Notes under the pieces: generated by a model
The model's database searches: none
Seen by the model: only the letters and a program-made list of their open reading frames with translations
What the model was told of the DNA's origin: nothing
Position numbers and translations under genes: made by a program
Source: Lachnospiraceae bacterium
GTDB taxonomy: Bacteria > Bacillota > Clostridia > Lachnospirales > Lachnospiraceae
Assembly (NCBI GenBank): GCA_015056885.1
Contig: SVFL01000008.1
Span: forward strand, 1 to 64,000
DNA length: 64,000 nt
Direction: 5' to 3'
Part shown: piece after piece, positions 25,284-34,924 of the stretch
How the letters are laid out: each line of letters starts with the position of its first letter
Numbering within the stretch: the first letter of the stretch is position 1

Positions 25284-26114
25284 ATGAAGATTAAAATTGT
25301 TACAGATTCTGCATCCAATATGTTGGCTTTGGACGGAGTAGATTTCCAGTCTGTGCCTTTGACTATTTCCACCGACGAGAAAGAGTTTGTGGATACGGCT
25401 GCTTTGGATGTGGAATCCATGGCAGATTATTTGAGTAAATATAAAGGAAAATCCGGTACGGCTTGCCCCAATGTTGGTGACTGGCTTGGAGCCTTTGAAG
25501 GGTATGATGTGATTTTCTGCGTGACTATCATTAGTGTTTTGTCCGGAAGCTATAATGCGGCAATGACTGCCAAGCAGCAGTACGAGGAGGAGAATCCCGG
25601 CAAGAAGGTATTTGTGTTGGATTCTTTTTCTGCAGGTCCGGAGATGAAGCTTTTATTGGAAAAGTGCAGAGATTTGGTGCTGGAAGGCAAGGATTTCGAT
25701 ACGATCAGCAAGGAACTTCAGGCGCATAAGGACAATCACACGGCATTGATATTTTGCCTGGAATCTATGAATAATCTTGCCAATAATGGCCGCGTCAAAC
25801 CGGCAGTGGCTAAGCTTGCTACTATTTTGGGTATTCGCGTGGTTGGCGATGTAAATGAAGAAGGCCTCCATCCCACCAACAAATGTCGTGGCGAGAAGAA
25901 GGCCCTAGTTGAAATTGTCAACAATATGAAACGAATTGGTTATAAAGGTGGCAGAGTCCTCATTGACCACTGCTTTAACGAGGGTTCTGCCGGGAAGCTG
26001 AAAAGTGCGCTTCTTGCGGAATTCCCCGGAGCGGATGTGATTTTGGATGGAACCCGAGGCCTATGTACATTCTATGCTGAAAAAGGTGGCTTGATGATTG
26101 GATTTGAAATCTAA
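25284..26114 (+). CDS. DegV family (FakB-like) fatty-acid-binding protein
   Basis: The 276-residue protein has the DegV opening KIVTDSASN, a SVPLTI strand, the conserved TACPN (ligand site serine/threonine loop), SGSYNAA and a C-terminal ILDGTRGLCTFYAEKGGLMIGFE. In Gram-positives these proteins (FakB) hold a fatty acid for phosphorylation by FakA. No fakA kinase is in the window. It ends four bases into the convergent GNAT gene. A paralogue is at 48119-48967. Confidence 0.93.
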   Translation: MKIKIVTDSASNMLALDGVDFQSVPLTISTDEKEFVDTAALDVESMADYLSKYKGKSGTACPNVGDWLGAFEGYDVIFCVTIISVLSGSYNAAMTAKQQYEEENPGKKVFVLDSFSAGPEMKLLLEKCRDLVLEGKDFDTISKELQAHKDNHTALIFCLESMNNLANNGRVKPAVAKLATILGIRVVGDVNEEGLHPTNKCRGEKKALVEIVNNMKRIGYKGGRVLIDHCFNEGSAGKLKSALLAEFPGADVILDGTRGLCTFYAEKGGLMIGFEI

Positions 26115-26878
26115 TAGCCCCAAATTTCATAAGCGGTATATTCACCATCGTAGTGATAGCCCAGTTTCTGAGCCAGTGCCGCAGACCATTTATTTTGGGC
26201 ATCCCAGCTGGGATATAGCCCTCTTTCCAGACATTCTAAGATTAATTTGGCACCGCAGACGGAGGCAAGTCCTTGTCTGCGGTATTCTTCTTTTGTTATA
26301 ATTTCAATTTCGATTCCGCCGATATAGCCTGAATAAGAAGATGCTCCGGCAATGGGTTCACCATCCTTTAAGATGGTTACACCAAGGCCGTATTTGCTAT
26401 ACAGTTCATAGTCAGGGAAATTCGCCACCCAGTCCTTGCACCAGGGAGTTTCCTTGCATTTTTGGAATAATTCTTCCTCTATCAGTTGCAGTGAATACTC
26501 GGGGGAAAGCTTGTCTACAATGGCCTGTAATGCAGTTCTGTCAAATACAGCGCCGTCCTTTTTCAGGGCATATCTGGATACCTTTTTGGCTTTTTCGGCA
26601 TAGCATTTTTCCACAAGACGACACCACGCTTCATTTTGAGGCATCATAATCATAAAGTCCTGAGTCAGATGGGGCGGTTTGTACAATGCCAGCTCCTCAT
26701 TGGGTTCTCCGGCTAAAAAGCAGAAATCGCCCAAAATTGCCATGGCAGAGCATGAGTTTTCAAGGGAGTCGGCATAGACCTTTCCCATGATGCCCTGCAG
26801 GCAGGAGGTGATGGTGGTATCTGTCATTCCTTCAAATAAGGGAATGATTTTATCCATTTTTTGAACTTCATATATCAT
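26111..26878 (-). CDS. GNAT-family N-acetyltransferase
   Basis: The 255-residue protein has the C-terminal GNAT core: EIEIITKEEYRRQGLASVCGAKLILECLERG contains the Arg-x-x-Gly-x-Gly/Ala acetyl-CoA loop (RRQGLA), followed by WDAQNKWSAALAQKLGY, the usual last helix. The N-terminal 130 residues, with FMIMMPQNEAWCRLVE, resemble the clostridial GNAT subfamily with an extra domain. The acceptor is unknown. It lies 24 bases beyond the Trk transporter gene in the opposite direction of reading, that is downstream of it on the same strand. Confidence 0.85.
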   Translation of the reverse strand: MIYEVQKMDKIIPLFEGMTDTTITSCLQGIMGKVYADSLENSCSAMAILGDFCFLAGEPNEELALYKPPHLTQDFMIMMPQNEAWCRLVEKCYAEKAKKVSRYALKKDGAVFDRTALQAIVDKLSPEYSLQLIEEELFQKCKETPWCKDWVANFPDYELYSKYGLGVTILKDGEPIAGASSYSGYIGGIEIEIITKEEYRRQGLASVCGAKLILECLERGLYPSWDAQNKWSAALAQKLGYHYDGEYTAYEIWGY

Positions 26879-26902
26879 AGTTTAGTTCCTAATCAGTTTA
26901 AT

Positions 26903-28345
26903 TTAGAATTTTTTCCAAGTGTCCTTAGAGAACAATAAAAGTAGCGGGAACAGTTCCAGTCGTCCTGCCAGCATATCAATGGTGAGAATCACGGTAGAGA
27001 AATTGCTAAAGCAGGAAAAATTGGACATGGGTCCAACCTGATTCAGTCCCGGTCCAATATTGTTTAATGTCGCAGCCACGGCTGTAAAGTTGGTGGTTGA
27101 GTCGAAATTATCCACTGCAATTAACAATACAGATGCAGCAAAAATAATGACATAAACAACCAAATAGACATTGGTGGAGCGAATGACCTCAGGGGCGATG
27201 GTTTTTCCGTCCATTTTAATTTGCTTAACTGTTTTGGGATGAAGATAAAGGCGGATTTCCTTGGTCACGGTTTTAAACCATATAAGAAATCTGGATACCT
27301 TCATTCCGCCGCCGGTACTGCCTGCGCAGGCACCGATGAACATTAGCATCACTAAAATAGTGCGGGATATTTCCGGCCAGGTATTGAAATCGGTGGTGGA
27401 ATATCCGGTTGTAGTGATGATAGAGGCAACCTGAAAGGCGGATTGCTGGAGAGCCACAAGTACATTGTCATAGAGATGCGCAATATTAACTGTAATTGCC
27501 AATACAGCTGCTGCAATCACCATCAGATAAGCTTTTACTTCCTCCATTGCCAGAGCCTCTTTTATTTGTTTTAACAGGATAAAATAAAATGCATTAAAGT
27601 TGATTCCAAACAGAATCATAAATATTGTAATGACGACCTGATGATAAGTGGAATAGCTTCCGATGCTGTCATTTAAAATGCCGAAACCGCCTGTGCCTGC
27701 TGTTCCGAAGGAAAGAGTCATGGCATCAAACAAGGGCATTTTTCCAAGCAGTAATAAAATAATTTGTACAACTGTCATCCAAATATATATTTTGTAGAGA
27801 ATTTTGGCAGTTGTTTGTACTTTGGGAGCCAGACGGCTTACAGAGGGGCCCGGGCTTTCTGCTTTCATCAAATTCATATGAGAGCCGCCTGTCATGGGTA
27901 ACAGTGTTAATAAAAATACTAACACACCCATACCGCCAATCCAGTGAGTGAAGCTTCGCCAAAATAAAATTCCCTTAGGAAGTGCTTCCACATCATTTAA
28001 AATACTGGCGCCGGTGGTGGTAAAGCCGGATACGGCCTCAAAAACAGCGTCAATGGGGTTGGTGATTGCACCACTAAAAAGAAAGGGTAAGCTTCCCATA
28101 ATACTGATGACCATCCAACAAAGCGCAACGGTTACATAACCTTCTTTGGCAAAAAAAGTTGAGTTTTTCAGTTTGCGGGGCTTTAGCAGCACACCAAGTA
28201 CAGCACATAAAGTTGCTGATAATGCCAGGGCGATGGCGGCTGAACTTTCCCCATAAAGAATAGAGACAAGGCATGAAGGGAGCATTAATACTCCTTCTAA
28301 CAACATGGTATGGCCGGTTACGTATCGAATAATGGAATAATTCAT
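26903..28345 (-). CDS. trkH: Trk/Ktr-type potassium transporter membrane subunit
   Basis: The 480-residue protein has about ten membrane helices and the four pore loops of the TrkH/KtrB family: SGFTTTGASI, FGTAGTGGFG, ATTTGYSTTDF-like (ITTTGYSTTDF) and LNNIGPGLNQVG, each with the selectivity-filter glycine. It imports K+ (with Na+ or H+ coupling depending on subtype) and is gated by a cytosolic RCK protein, encoded three bases upstream. Downstream, 24 bases away, follows the GNAT gene. Confidence 0.95.
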   Translation of the reverse strand: MNYSIIRYVTGHTMLLEGVLMLPSCLVSILYGESSAAIALALSATLCAVLGVLLKPRKLKNSTFFAKEGYVTVALCWMVISIMGSLPFLFSGAITNPIDAVFEAVSGFTTTGASILNDVEALPKGILFWRSFTHWIGGMGVLVFLLTLLPMTGGSHMNLMKAESPGPSVSRLAPKVQTTAKILYKIYIWMTVVQIILLLLGKMPLFDAMTLSFGTAGTGGFGILNDSIGSYSTYHQVVITIFMILFGINFNAFYFILLKQIKEALAMEEVKAYLMVIAAAVLAITVNIAHLYDNVLVALQQSAFQVASIITTTGYSTTDFNTWPEISRTILVMLMFIGACAGSTGGGMKVSRFLIWFKTVTKEIRLYLHPKTVKQIKMDGKTIAPEVIRSTNVYLVVYVIIFAASVLLIAVDNFDSTTNFTAVAATLNNIGPGLNQVGPMSNFSCFSNFSTVILTIDMLAGRLELFPLLLLFSKDTWKKF

Positions 28346-28348
28346 ACG

Positions 28349-29713
28349 TTACACCTGCCTTTCCAAAATGTCTTCAATATCTTGCAAACCCTTGTGAGTG
28401 GAGACAACAACAACCGTATCTCCGGCTTCGATGGTGTCCTGTCCTTTGGGGATGATGATATTGCCCTTGCGGTTAATACAGCAGATAAGTAAATCCTTTT
28501 TAATTTTTAAGTCTTTTAAGGAAATGCCTGCTACTTTACTGTCTTCTTTAATAGAGAATTCTAAAGCTTCTGCGCGGTTTTCCAGAATGTGTACAAAGGT
28601 TTTTACCTGATTGCCTGCAATGTTCTGTGAGGCGCGGATATGTTGCATAATGTAGTCAGCAGTAATGAATTTAGGATATACAACGCTTCCTACATCTAAT
28701 TTGCTGATAATTCGGTCAAATGCCAAAAGATTAATTTTGACAATTTGCTTGGAGTGGCTGTGTTCTTTGGCAGAAAGGCCCAAGAATACATTCTCCTCGT
28801 CAATATTAGTAAGTGCAACAATGGCTTCAGCAGTTTGAAAACCACACTGAAATAAAAGTTTTTGGTCAGAGCTGTCGCCATTTACGATGGAGGCATCAGG
28901 AAGAAGTTCTGCAAGTTCTTCACAGCGAGCCTTATCTTTTTCTAAGATGCGTACGTCAATTTTATTTTTTAAGAGTTCTTGTGCCAGATAGTAGCTGATT
29001 TTACCACCGCCAATAAGTAATGCATTTTTGACAGGTCTGGTGGAAAGTCCTAATTGATGAAAGAACTTTCTGGCAGCAACTGGTGCCGCCGCAATGGAAA
29101 TTAAATCATCATTTTTTAATACAAAGTTACCGTTGGGGATAATCACTCCATTATCTCTCTCTACAGCACAAATAAGAACTGATTGTGTATAGCGGGAAGA
29201 TAATTCAGAAATCTTCACTCCATCAAGGTTAAATTCCGGTAGTAGTCTGAATTTAACCAGTTCAGCTCTTCCCTTGGAGAACGCATCAATTTGAAGCGCT
29301 GAAGGGAATTGTAACAGTCTTGTAATTTCTCGGGCCGTCAGGTATTCGGGATTTACAATCATGGAAATGCCCAGACGTTCCTGAATAAAATCAATCTCTT
29401 CACTGTAAACGGGGTTGCGTACTCGGGCAATGGTTTGACATTCGCTGACTTTTTTGGCTACAACACAGCACAGAAGATTTAATTCATCAGAGCCGGTAAC
29501 AGCAATCAGAGCATCTGCAGTGGCAATGCCGGCTTCATTCAGGGTGCTGACACTAGTGCCGTTTCCGGTGATGCAGAGAGCATCTATTTCTTCGCTGAAT
29601 TCCTGAAGTTTATCTTCCTGATTGTCAATGATTACTAAATCATGGTTCTCTTCGTTCAGCTGTTTGGCAAGAACACGTCCCACTTTTCCGCAGCCGATAA
29701 TAATAATGTTCAT
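28349..29713 (-). CDS. trkA: TrkA potassium uptake regulatory subunit
   Basis: The 454-residue protein contains two RCK-N Rossmann domains (MNIIIIGCGKVGRVLAKQL at the start and ALLIGGGKISYYLAQEL at about 228), each followed by an RCK-C domain. This is the duplicated TrkA form rather than the half-size KtrA. It binds NAD(H)/ATP and gates the adjacent membrane subunit. Confidence 0.97.
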   Translation of the reverse strand: MNIIIIGCGKVGRVLAKQLNEENHDLVIIDNQEDKLQEFSEEIDALCITGNGTSVSTLNEAGIATADALIAVTGSDELNLLCCVVAKKVSECQTIARVRNPVYSEEIDFIQERLGISMIVNPEYLTAREITRLLQFPSALQIDAFSKGRAELVKFRLLPEFNLDGVKISELSSRYTQSVLICAVERDNGVIIPNGNFVLKNDDLISIAAAPVAARKFFHQLGLSTRPVKNALLIGGGKISYYLAQELLKNKIDVRILEKDKARCEELAELLPDASIVNGDSSDQKLLFQCGFQTAEAIVALTNIDEENVFLGLSAKEHSHSKQIVKINLLAFDRIISKLDVGSVVYPKFITADYIMQHIRASQNIAGNQVKTFVHILENRAEALEFSIKEDSKVAGISLKDLKIKKDLLICCINRKGNIIIPKGQDTIEAGDTVVVVSTHKGLQDIEDILERQV

Positions 29714-29848
29714 AATTGTTCTCCGTTTAGAATAATATACAATATTATATTGAGTTTTATTTATAAATATTATACAAGCAATTATAGCACTCTAATTATT
29801 AAAAATCAAAAAAATTTCTTTGGTTTCCGTAGGCAGTCTGAAAATATG

Positions 29849-29857
29849 TGATATAAT
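29849..29857 (+). promoter_or_regulatory. extended -10 promoter of cls
   Basis: TGATATAAT fits an extended -10 (TG-n-TATAAT) 40 bases before the start codon. The -35 region is poor, as is common with extended -10 elements. Confidence 0.5.
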
Positions 29858-29896
29858 GAACGCGAACCACGATAAAGTAGCAGAAAGGAAGATTGT

Positions 29897-31432
29897 ATGC
29901 GTACAGAGGCCAAGACCAAAAATAGTATAGGACGTTTGTTTTTTGCATTTTTATCTTTTGTATTACAGATTGTATGGTCGGTAACACTGGGTATATGGCT
30001 TAGTAATTATTCCACTGCTATTAGTTTGGCATTCACCTTTGTGGCTGTTATAGTGGTGATGAGATTATATTGCAGTCAGGCCAATGCTGCATTTAAGCTT
30101 CCATGGATTATCATGATACTTGCTTTTCCGGTTTTGGGTATATGTCTGTACACGTTATTTGGACACAAGGAAGCCACCCGTGGCATGCGTAAGAGATTTG
30201 AGCGCATCAGTCCCCAGATTATCAAGGCTTTAAGACAGGAGCCGGAGGTTATTAAAGAGCTGGAAGTGCGTGATTTCCGCGTGGCAAACCAGTGTCGCTA
30301 TCTTTACAATTACGGGAAATACCCTGCGTATCATAATACAGATGTGGTATTTTACAGTGAGGCGTCAGATGCTTTCGATGCTCAACTGGAGGAGCTTAAG
30401 AAAGCGGAAAAATTTATCTTTATGGAATATCATGCAATTGAGGAGGCTCAGGCCTTTTCAAGGCTTAAAGAAGTTCTTGCAGAGCGGGTACAAAATGGCG
30501 TGGAAGTGCGTTTGTTGTATGATGATGTGGGAAGTATCGGTTTTATTGACGCGGCGTTTGTGAAACGTATGGAGGCAGTGGGGGTTCAGTGTAGAATGTT
30601 TAATCCGGTCACTCCGGTCTTCAATATATTTATGAATAACAGAGACCATCGTAAAATTACGGTTATTGACAATAAAATTGGTTTTACCGGTGGTTATAAT
30701 CTTGCTGATGAATATTTTAATCTGGTGCATCCCTATGGATATTGGAAGGACACCGGAGTGAAACTTATGGGTGAGGCTGTGGAAAGTCTGACAGCAATGT
30801 TTCTGGAAATGTGGAACGCCATGAGGCATACAGATACCGATTATGAAAAATATCTGGCGGTTCCGAACTATCAGGCAAAGGAAACAGGGGTTGTACATCC
30901 TTATGCAGATAGTCCGTTGGATTCAGAGTATGTGGGTGAAAACGTATATTTGAATCTGATTAAACATGCACAGCATTATGTATACATAGATACTCCGTAT
31001 CTAATCATTAGCGATGAGATGCGCAGAGAATTGAGTCTGGCGGCGAAAAGAGGCGTAGATGTGCGTATTATTACGCCGGGTATTCCGGATAAGAAACCCA
31101 TTTATCGCGTGACGCGTTCTTACTATAATGGTCTTGCCCGTAATGGGGTGCGCATTTATGAATATACTCCCGGATTTCTGCATGCTAAGCAGGTAATCTG
31201 TGACGGAGAGTTGGCTACTGTGGGAACCATTAATTTTGATTTTCGCAGTTTGTACCATCATTTTGAAAATGGTGTGTTGATTTATGGATATGATTGTATC
31301 AAAGATATATACAATGATTTTGCAGCAACTATGGAGGTCAGTCATGAAGTGACGGAAGAGTACCGTGCCGGAAGAAAAGCCTTTATGATGTTGGGGCAGG
31401 CATTTCTACGTCTGTTTGCACCACTTTTGTAA
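29897..31432 (+). CDS. cls: cardiolipin synthase (phospholipase D family)
   Basis: The 511-residue protein has two N-terminal membrane helices (about 15-55), a short PLDc_N region, and two HKD active sites: HRKITVIDNKIGFTGGYN (about 255) and HAKQVICDGELATVGTINFD (about 430). The family condenses two phosphatidylglycerols into cardiolipin at the membrane. AGAAAGGAAGATTGT precedes the ATG. It is divergent from trkA. Confidence 0.96.
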   Translation: MRTEAKTKNSIGRLFFAFLSFVLQIVWSVTLGIWLSNYSTAISLAFTFVAVIVVMRLYCSQANAAFKLPWIIMILAFPVLGICLYTLFGHKEATRGMRKRFERISPQIIKALRQEPEVIKELEVRDFRVANQCRYLYNYGKYPAYHNTDVVFYSEASDAFDAQLEELKKAEKFIFMEYHAIEEAQAFSRLKEVLAERVQNGVEVRLLYDDVGSIGFIDAAFVKRMEAVGVQCRMFNPVTPVFNIFMNNRDHRKITVIDNKIGFTGGYNLADEYFNLVHPYGYWKDTGVKLMGEAVESLTAMFLEMWNAMRHTDTDYEKYLAVPNYQAKETGVVHPYADSPLDSEYVGENVYLNLIKHAQHYVYIDTPYLIISDEMRRELSLAAKRGVDVRIITPGIPDKKPIYRVTRSYYNGLARNGVRIYEYTPGFLHAKQVICDGELATVGTINFDFRSLYHHFENGVLIYGYDCIKDIYNDFAATMEVSHEVTEEYRAGRKAFMMLGQAFLRLFAPLL

Positions 31433-31475
31433 TATAGGGAACAGGGCTCCCTTAGTATGTTTTAAGGGATAGGTG

Positions 31476-32357
31476 ATGAGAGAACAAATGGGTCGCTATG
31501 ATAAATATACAGGGCAGGAAACAGAGGTAAAAATTCCTCTTCACATGGAAGGTAAACCTCTTGCGGTTATAGGGTGTAAGGCTTTTTTGAGCTGTAAGAC
31601 AGTGGAAAGACTGGTGTTGCCGGCCACTGTGGAGATGGTGGAGGACTGGGCCTTTGCCCATATGAAAAACCTCACAGAGATTGTCATGCCGGCTCGGGAG
31701 ATTCGATTTGGCAAGCAGGTGTTTCTGGGATGCGATAGTTTAAAAAGGGTAATATTGTATTCTGTGAAGAATGTGGGGGAAAATGATGAGATACAGATGT
31801 CAGAAGACTTGCCGGGGCTGGATAGGCTTTGGGCTTCTATGTTTCGTTTTTTCCCACAGGAATCCTTACACAAACCGGAGGAAATGGTTGAGAGGCAGGG
31901 ACAGAGAAGCTGGCTGAACCGATATGATGAGGCCCTTGCAAGTTATCTTCGCAAGCCCGATGATACCGGATTTGTGCCGGCCTTTATCGGTTGGTTTGAT
32001 GTAGAGGATGTGGATGACCAGAGACAGGGATATATTTTAAATTGTCAAAGGGATAAGGTAAAGCTGGTATTTCAGCGGTTGACTTGCGGTAAGATGCCTG
32101 AAAGGTCGTTAGAAGAGTATTTCTACAGCATAATTTCAAAATATTCGGCCCATGTGGAGGAGCTTTTTCTACAAAATCCGGAATACGGCAGGGAAATCTG
32201 TTATTATAAAATCTGGCAGCAGGCCTGCAATCCGGACCGTTCAAAGATAGAAGAGTTTCTGGCGAAGCTTCCTTGGGAGGAACCGGAAATCAGGGTATAT
32301 CTGATGGAATTGCTACAGGATGACGAAGGGGATTATTTTTCACAATTAGAATTATAA
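31476..32357 (+). CDS. leucine-rich-repeat (BspA-type) protein
   Basis: The 294-residue protein (a GTG one codon upstream is also in frame) starts with two to three LRR_5 units: LAVIGCKAFLSCKTVERLVLP, VEMVEDWAFAHMKNLTEIVMP, IRFGKQVFLGCDSLKRVIL. The remaining 170 residues are helical with no recognised domain. There is no signal peptide, so a cytoplasmic scaffold or binding role is likelier than surface display. It lies 43 bases after cls. Confidence 0.65.
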   Translation: MREQMGRYDKYTGQETEVKIPLHMEGKPLAVIGCKAFLSCKTVERLVLPATVEMVEDWAFAHMKNLTEIVMPAREIRFGKQVFLGCDSLKRVILYSVKNVGENDEIQMSEDLPGLDRLWASMFRFFPQESLHKPEEMVERQGQRSWLNRYDEALASYLRKPDDTGFVPAFIGWFDVEDVDDQRQGYILNCQRDKVKLVFQRLTCGKMPERSLEEYFYSIISKYSAHVEELFLQNPEYGREICYYKIWQQACNPDRSKIEEFLAKLPWEEPEIRVYLMELLQDDEGDYFSQLEL

Positions 32358-32379
32358 TAAAGTACACAGGAGGCAGTTT

Positions 32380-32604
32380 ATGAACATTATAGAGGAATCT
32401 AAGAAGGTGCAATCCACAGAATCAGCTTCTTCAGTGGATGATATTGTGCGGCTTTTGGATAGTTATACCCAGTCCGGTGTCAGCCGGCTGAAATTAAATG
32501 TGGTGGAAGGTGAGGGAGAGGTTATCTCTAAGGAATATCACCACGGCAGATGTGATGTAGGCAGCCCTTGGGCAAAAGGACAGGCCGTAGACGTGCTGGA
32601 GTAG
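32380..32604 (+). CDS. small conserved-looking hypothetical protein
   Basis: The 74-residue acidic protein has ACAGGAGGCAGTTT before ATG, a strong site. The sequence has a predicted amphipathic helix (VDDIVRLLDSY) then a beta-like SRLKLNVVEGEGEV and a C-terminal HHGRCDVGSPWAKG. No family recognised. It sits between the LRR and LCP genes, in frame with the latter and separated by stop codons. Confidence 0.65.
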   Translation: MNIIEESKKVQSTESASSVDDIVRLLDSYTQSGVSRLKLNVVEGEGEVISKEYHHGRCDVGSPWAKGQAVDVLE

Positions 32605-32742
32605 TGAAAGGGGCGATTTGTTATTAGGAACCGAAAATCGGATATCGATATAAATGATGATTATCGGGAGGACTGGGATGCTCCCGGACCTCGGAGGAAG
32701 AAGCGTGGGACAAACAGGAAGGAGGCGGAAGATTCCAAGAAA

Positions 32743-33762
32743 ATGCCTGTGAAGGAAATTCGCACGAAGAAAAAATCGGTGAAGGAAAAACCACGACGTA
32801 AATCCCGCTTAAAGGGTTTTCTTGTAAAATTGGTGTTGTTTGTGGCAGTGTTGGCAGCAGGCTTGTATTTTCTTGTGGGCAGTGTTTATAGTAAATTAAA
32901 TTATAATGAGATTGAGAGCCTGACTTCAGAGCCTCTGCATGAGGAAGGGGTTATTAATATATTGCTGATTGGCAGTGACTCCCGTGATGGAAGTGCGGAC
33001 GGCAGGTCTGATGCCATGATTCTTTTGTCAGTCAGTAGTAAGACCAAGCGGATTTACATGACATCTCTGCTACGTGATATGTATGTAGATATTCCGGGAC
33101 ATGATGGCAATCGTTTGAATGCGGCATATTCCTTCGGTGGGGCAGAGCTCCTTATGGAGACAGTGGAACAGAATCTGGATATCACCGTAAATCGGTATAT
33201 GGTGGTCAATTTTGAGGCATTTGCCAATCTGGTAGATGCTGTGGGAGGCGTGGATTTGGAGCTCACCAGTGAGGAGATTGAGCTTGTAAACGGATATTTG
33301 AATGAATATAATGAACTGACAGGACAGGAATTCGGCACTAATTATATGGATACCTCCAAAGAGGGAATGGTGCATTTAAATGGTCCGCAGGCTTTGGCTT
33401 ATACTCGTAATCGGTATATTGGTACGGATTTTGGCAGAACAGAGCGTCAGAGAAAAGTATTGACAGGGGTGTTCGAAGGTTTGCCTAAAGCCCTTGTCAC
33501 CAACCCGACAGAGTTGTTTGATGGGTTGATGCCTAATTTGACAACCAATCTGACACAGGGAGAATGTTATGTTTTAAGTCTTGTGGCACCGATGATTTTA
33601 TCTTATGATATGGAGCAGGGAAGTATCCCCATGGAGGGAACATACAGGGATGCGAATATACGGGGAATGGCAGTTTTAGAGGTAGATTGGGAAGCAAACA
33701 GGGAACATTTGCACCGAATGCTATTTGAGGCTCTGGGAGAAGAAAATGAAAATCAACAGTAG
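32743..33762 (+). CDS. LytR-CpsA-Psr (LCP) family cell-wall glycopolymer ligase
   Basis: The protein has at least 339 residues, with a basic cytoplasmic tail, one membrane helix (about 26-48) and an extracellular LCP domain with NILLIGSDSRDG, DAMILLSV, SLLRDMYVDIPG and late TRNRYIGTDFGRTERQRKVL. The arginines bind the polyprenyl pyrophosphate head group. LCP enzymes attach teichoic acid or capsule polymers to peptidoglycan. This ATG has no well-placed ribosome site. The frame stays open and protein-like upstream to about 32608, and AAAGGGG lies nine bases before an in-frame ATT at 32623, so the true N-terminus may be about 40 residues longer. It overlaps the capA-like gene by 17 bases. Confidence 0.9.
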   Translation: MPVKEIRTKKKSVKEKPRRKSRLKGFLVKLVLFVAVLAAGLYFLVGSVYSKLNYNEIESLTSEPLHEEGVINILLIGSDSRDGSADGRSDAMILLSVSSKTKRIYMTSLLRDMYVDIPGHDGNRLNAAYSFGGAELLMETVEQNLDITVNRYMVVNFEAFANLVDAVGGVDLELTSEEIELVNGYLNEYNELTGQEFGTNYMDTSKEGMVHLNGPQALAYTRNRYIGTDFGRTERQRKVLTGVFEGLPKALVTNPTELFDGLMPNLTTNLTQGECYVLSLVAPMILSYDMEQGSIPMEGTYRDANIRGMAVLEVDWEANREHLHRMLFEALGEENENQQ

Positions 33763-34924
33763 TTTTAAAAAGAAGTTTCAATACTTAAGATGGCTGATTT
33801 ATGTGAGTTGTCTGAGTCTGGCATTATTGGGAATGGCAGGCTGTGGCTATGCGCCCGGAGAGGAGCCTGTCATCCAGACCATACAACCGATTGTACCGGA
33901 GGATACAGAGGTTTTGGTGGAAAATGTGGTGGAAGAAAGTGTAATAAGTGACACTGCTGTCAATGAGGAGCCGGGAAGAATCGGTATTACTATTTCGGCT
34001 GTGGGAGATGTTACTCTTGGTAATTATGTTGGGCAGGATTACGCATGGTCTTTCCGGGAAACCTATGATACTACAGAGGATAAGACCTACTTTTTTGAGA
34101 ATGTGTATGATATTTTTGCTGAAGATGACATGACCATTGTGAATCTGGAAGGTGTGCTCACTTACTCGGATAATCTAAATCCCGGAAGAACTTATAATAT
34201 CAAGGGTGATCCGGAATATGCGGATATTCTGACACTGGGGAGTGTAGAGGCTGTCAGCATGGCCAATAATCACAAAAATGATTTTGGAGAAGGTGGAATC
34301 AGGGATACTTTGAATGCTTTGGAGCCAACCGGAATAGTGTATGCATATGACAATAATGTCGGAATTTATGAGGTTGAAGGAATTCAAATTGGCTTTGTCT
34401 CTGTGAATGAAGTCAGTTGGGGACAGGGTGTAGAACAGTTGATGCAGGATGGAATTGCCAAATTGCAGGAGGAAGGAGTCGATTTGATTCTGGCTTGCTG
34501 TCATTGGGGAATTGAGCGAGAGTTTTATCCTACTGCTTATCAGCAGAAGTTTGGAAGAATGTGTATTGATTGGGGCGCGGACCTCGTGATAGGGCATCAT
34601 CCTCATGTATTGCAAGGTGTAGAAGAATACCAGGGTAAATATATTATTTATAGTTTGGGAAATTTCTGCTTTGGTGGTAATCGTAATCCCGTAGACAAGG
34701 ATACGATGATTGTGCAGCAGACCTTTTATTTTGAAGAAGGACAGAAACAGGAGGAAACAGAGTTTCGCATGATTCCATGCTCCATATCCTCAATTTCCTC
34801 CCGAAATGATTACAAGCCGACTCCCGCTGTAGGCGATGAAGCATTGCGCATTATAGGGCGCGTCAATGAATACAGCAGAGGTTTTGGTGTTGAGTTTGCT
34901 GAAAACGGCTATGTGATTAAATAA
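33746..34924 (+). CDS. CapA/PgsA-family metallophosphatase-like lipoprotein
   Basis: The 392-residue protein starts at the ATG behind GGGAGAAGAAA; a start seven codons earlier lacks a site. It has a lipoprotein signal (lipobox GMAGC), a Val/Glu-rich linker and the CapA domain: SAVGDVTLGN (metal Asp), NLEG, SMANNHKNDFG, CCHWGIE and GHHPHVLQGVEEY with SLGNF. CapA proteins take part in poly-gamma-glutamate capsule formation; in clostridia they are common without pgs genes and their substrate is unknown. Coupling to an LCP enzyme supports an envelope-polymer role. The end overlaps the convergent gene by eight bases. Confidence 0.88.
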   Translation: MKINSSFKKKFQYLRWLIYVSCLSLALLGMAGCGYAPGEEPVIQTIQPIVPEDTEVLVENVVEESVISDTAVNEEPGRIGITISAVGDVTLGNYVGQDYAWSFRETYDTTEDKTYFFENVYDIFAEDDMTIVNLEGVLTYSDNLNPGRTYNIKGDPEYADILTLGSVEAVSMANNHKNDFGEGGIRDTLNALEPTGIVYAYDNNVGIYEVEGIQIGFVSVNEVSWGQGVEQLMQDGIAKLQEEGVDLILACCHWGIEREFYPTAYQQKFGRMCIDWGADLVIGHHPHVLQGVEEYQGKYIIYSLGNFCFGGNRNPVDKDTMIVQQTFYFEEGQKQEETEFRMIPCSISSISSRNDYKPTPAVGDEALRIIGRVNEYSRGFGVEFAENGYVIK

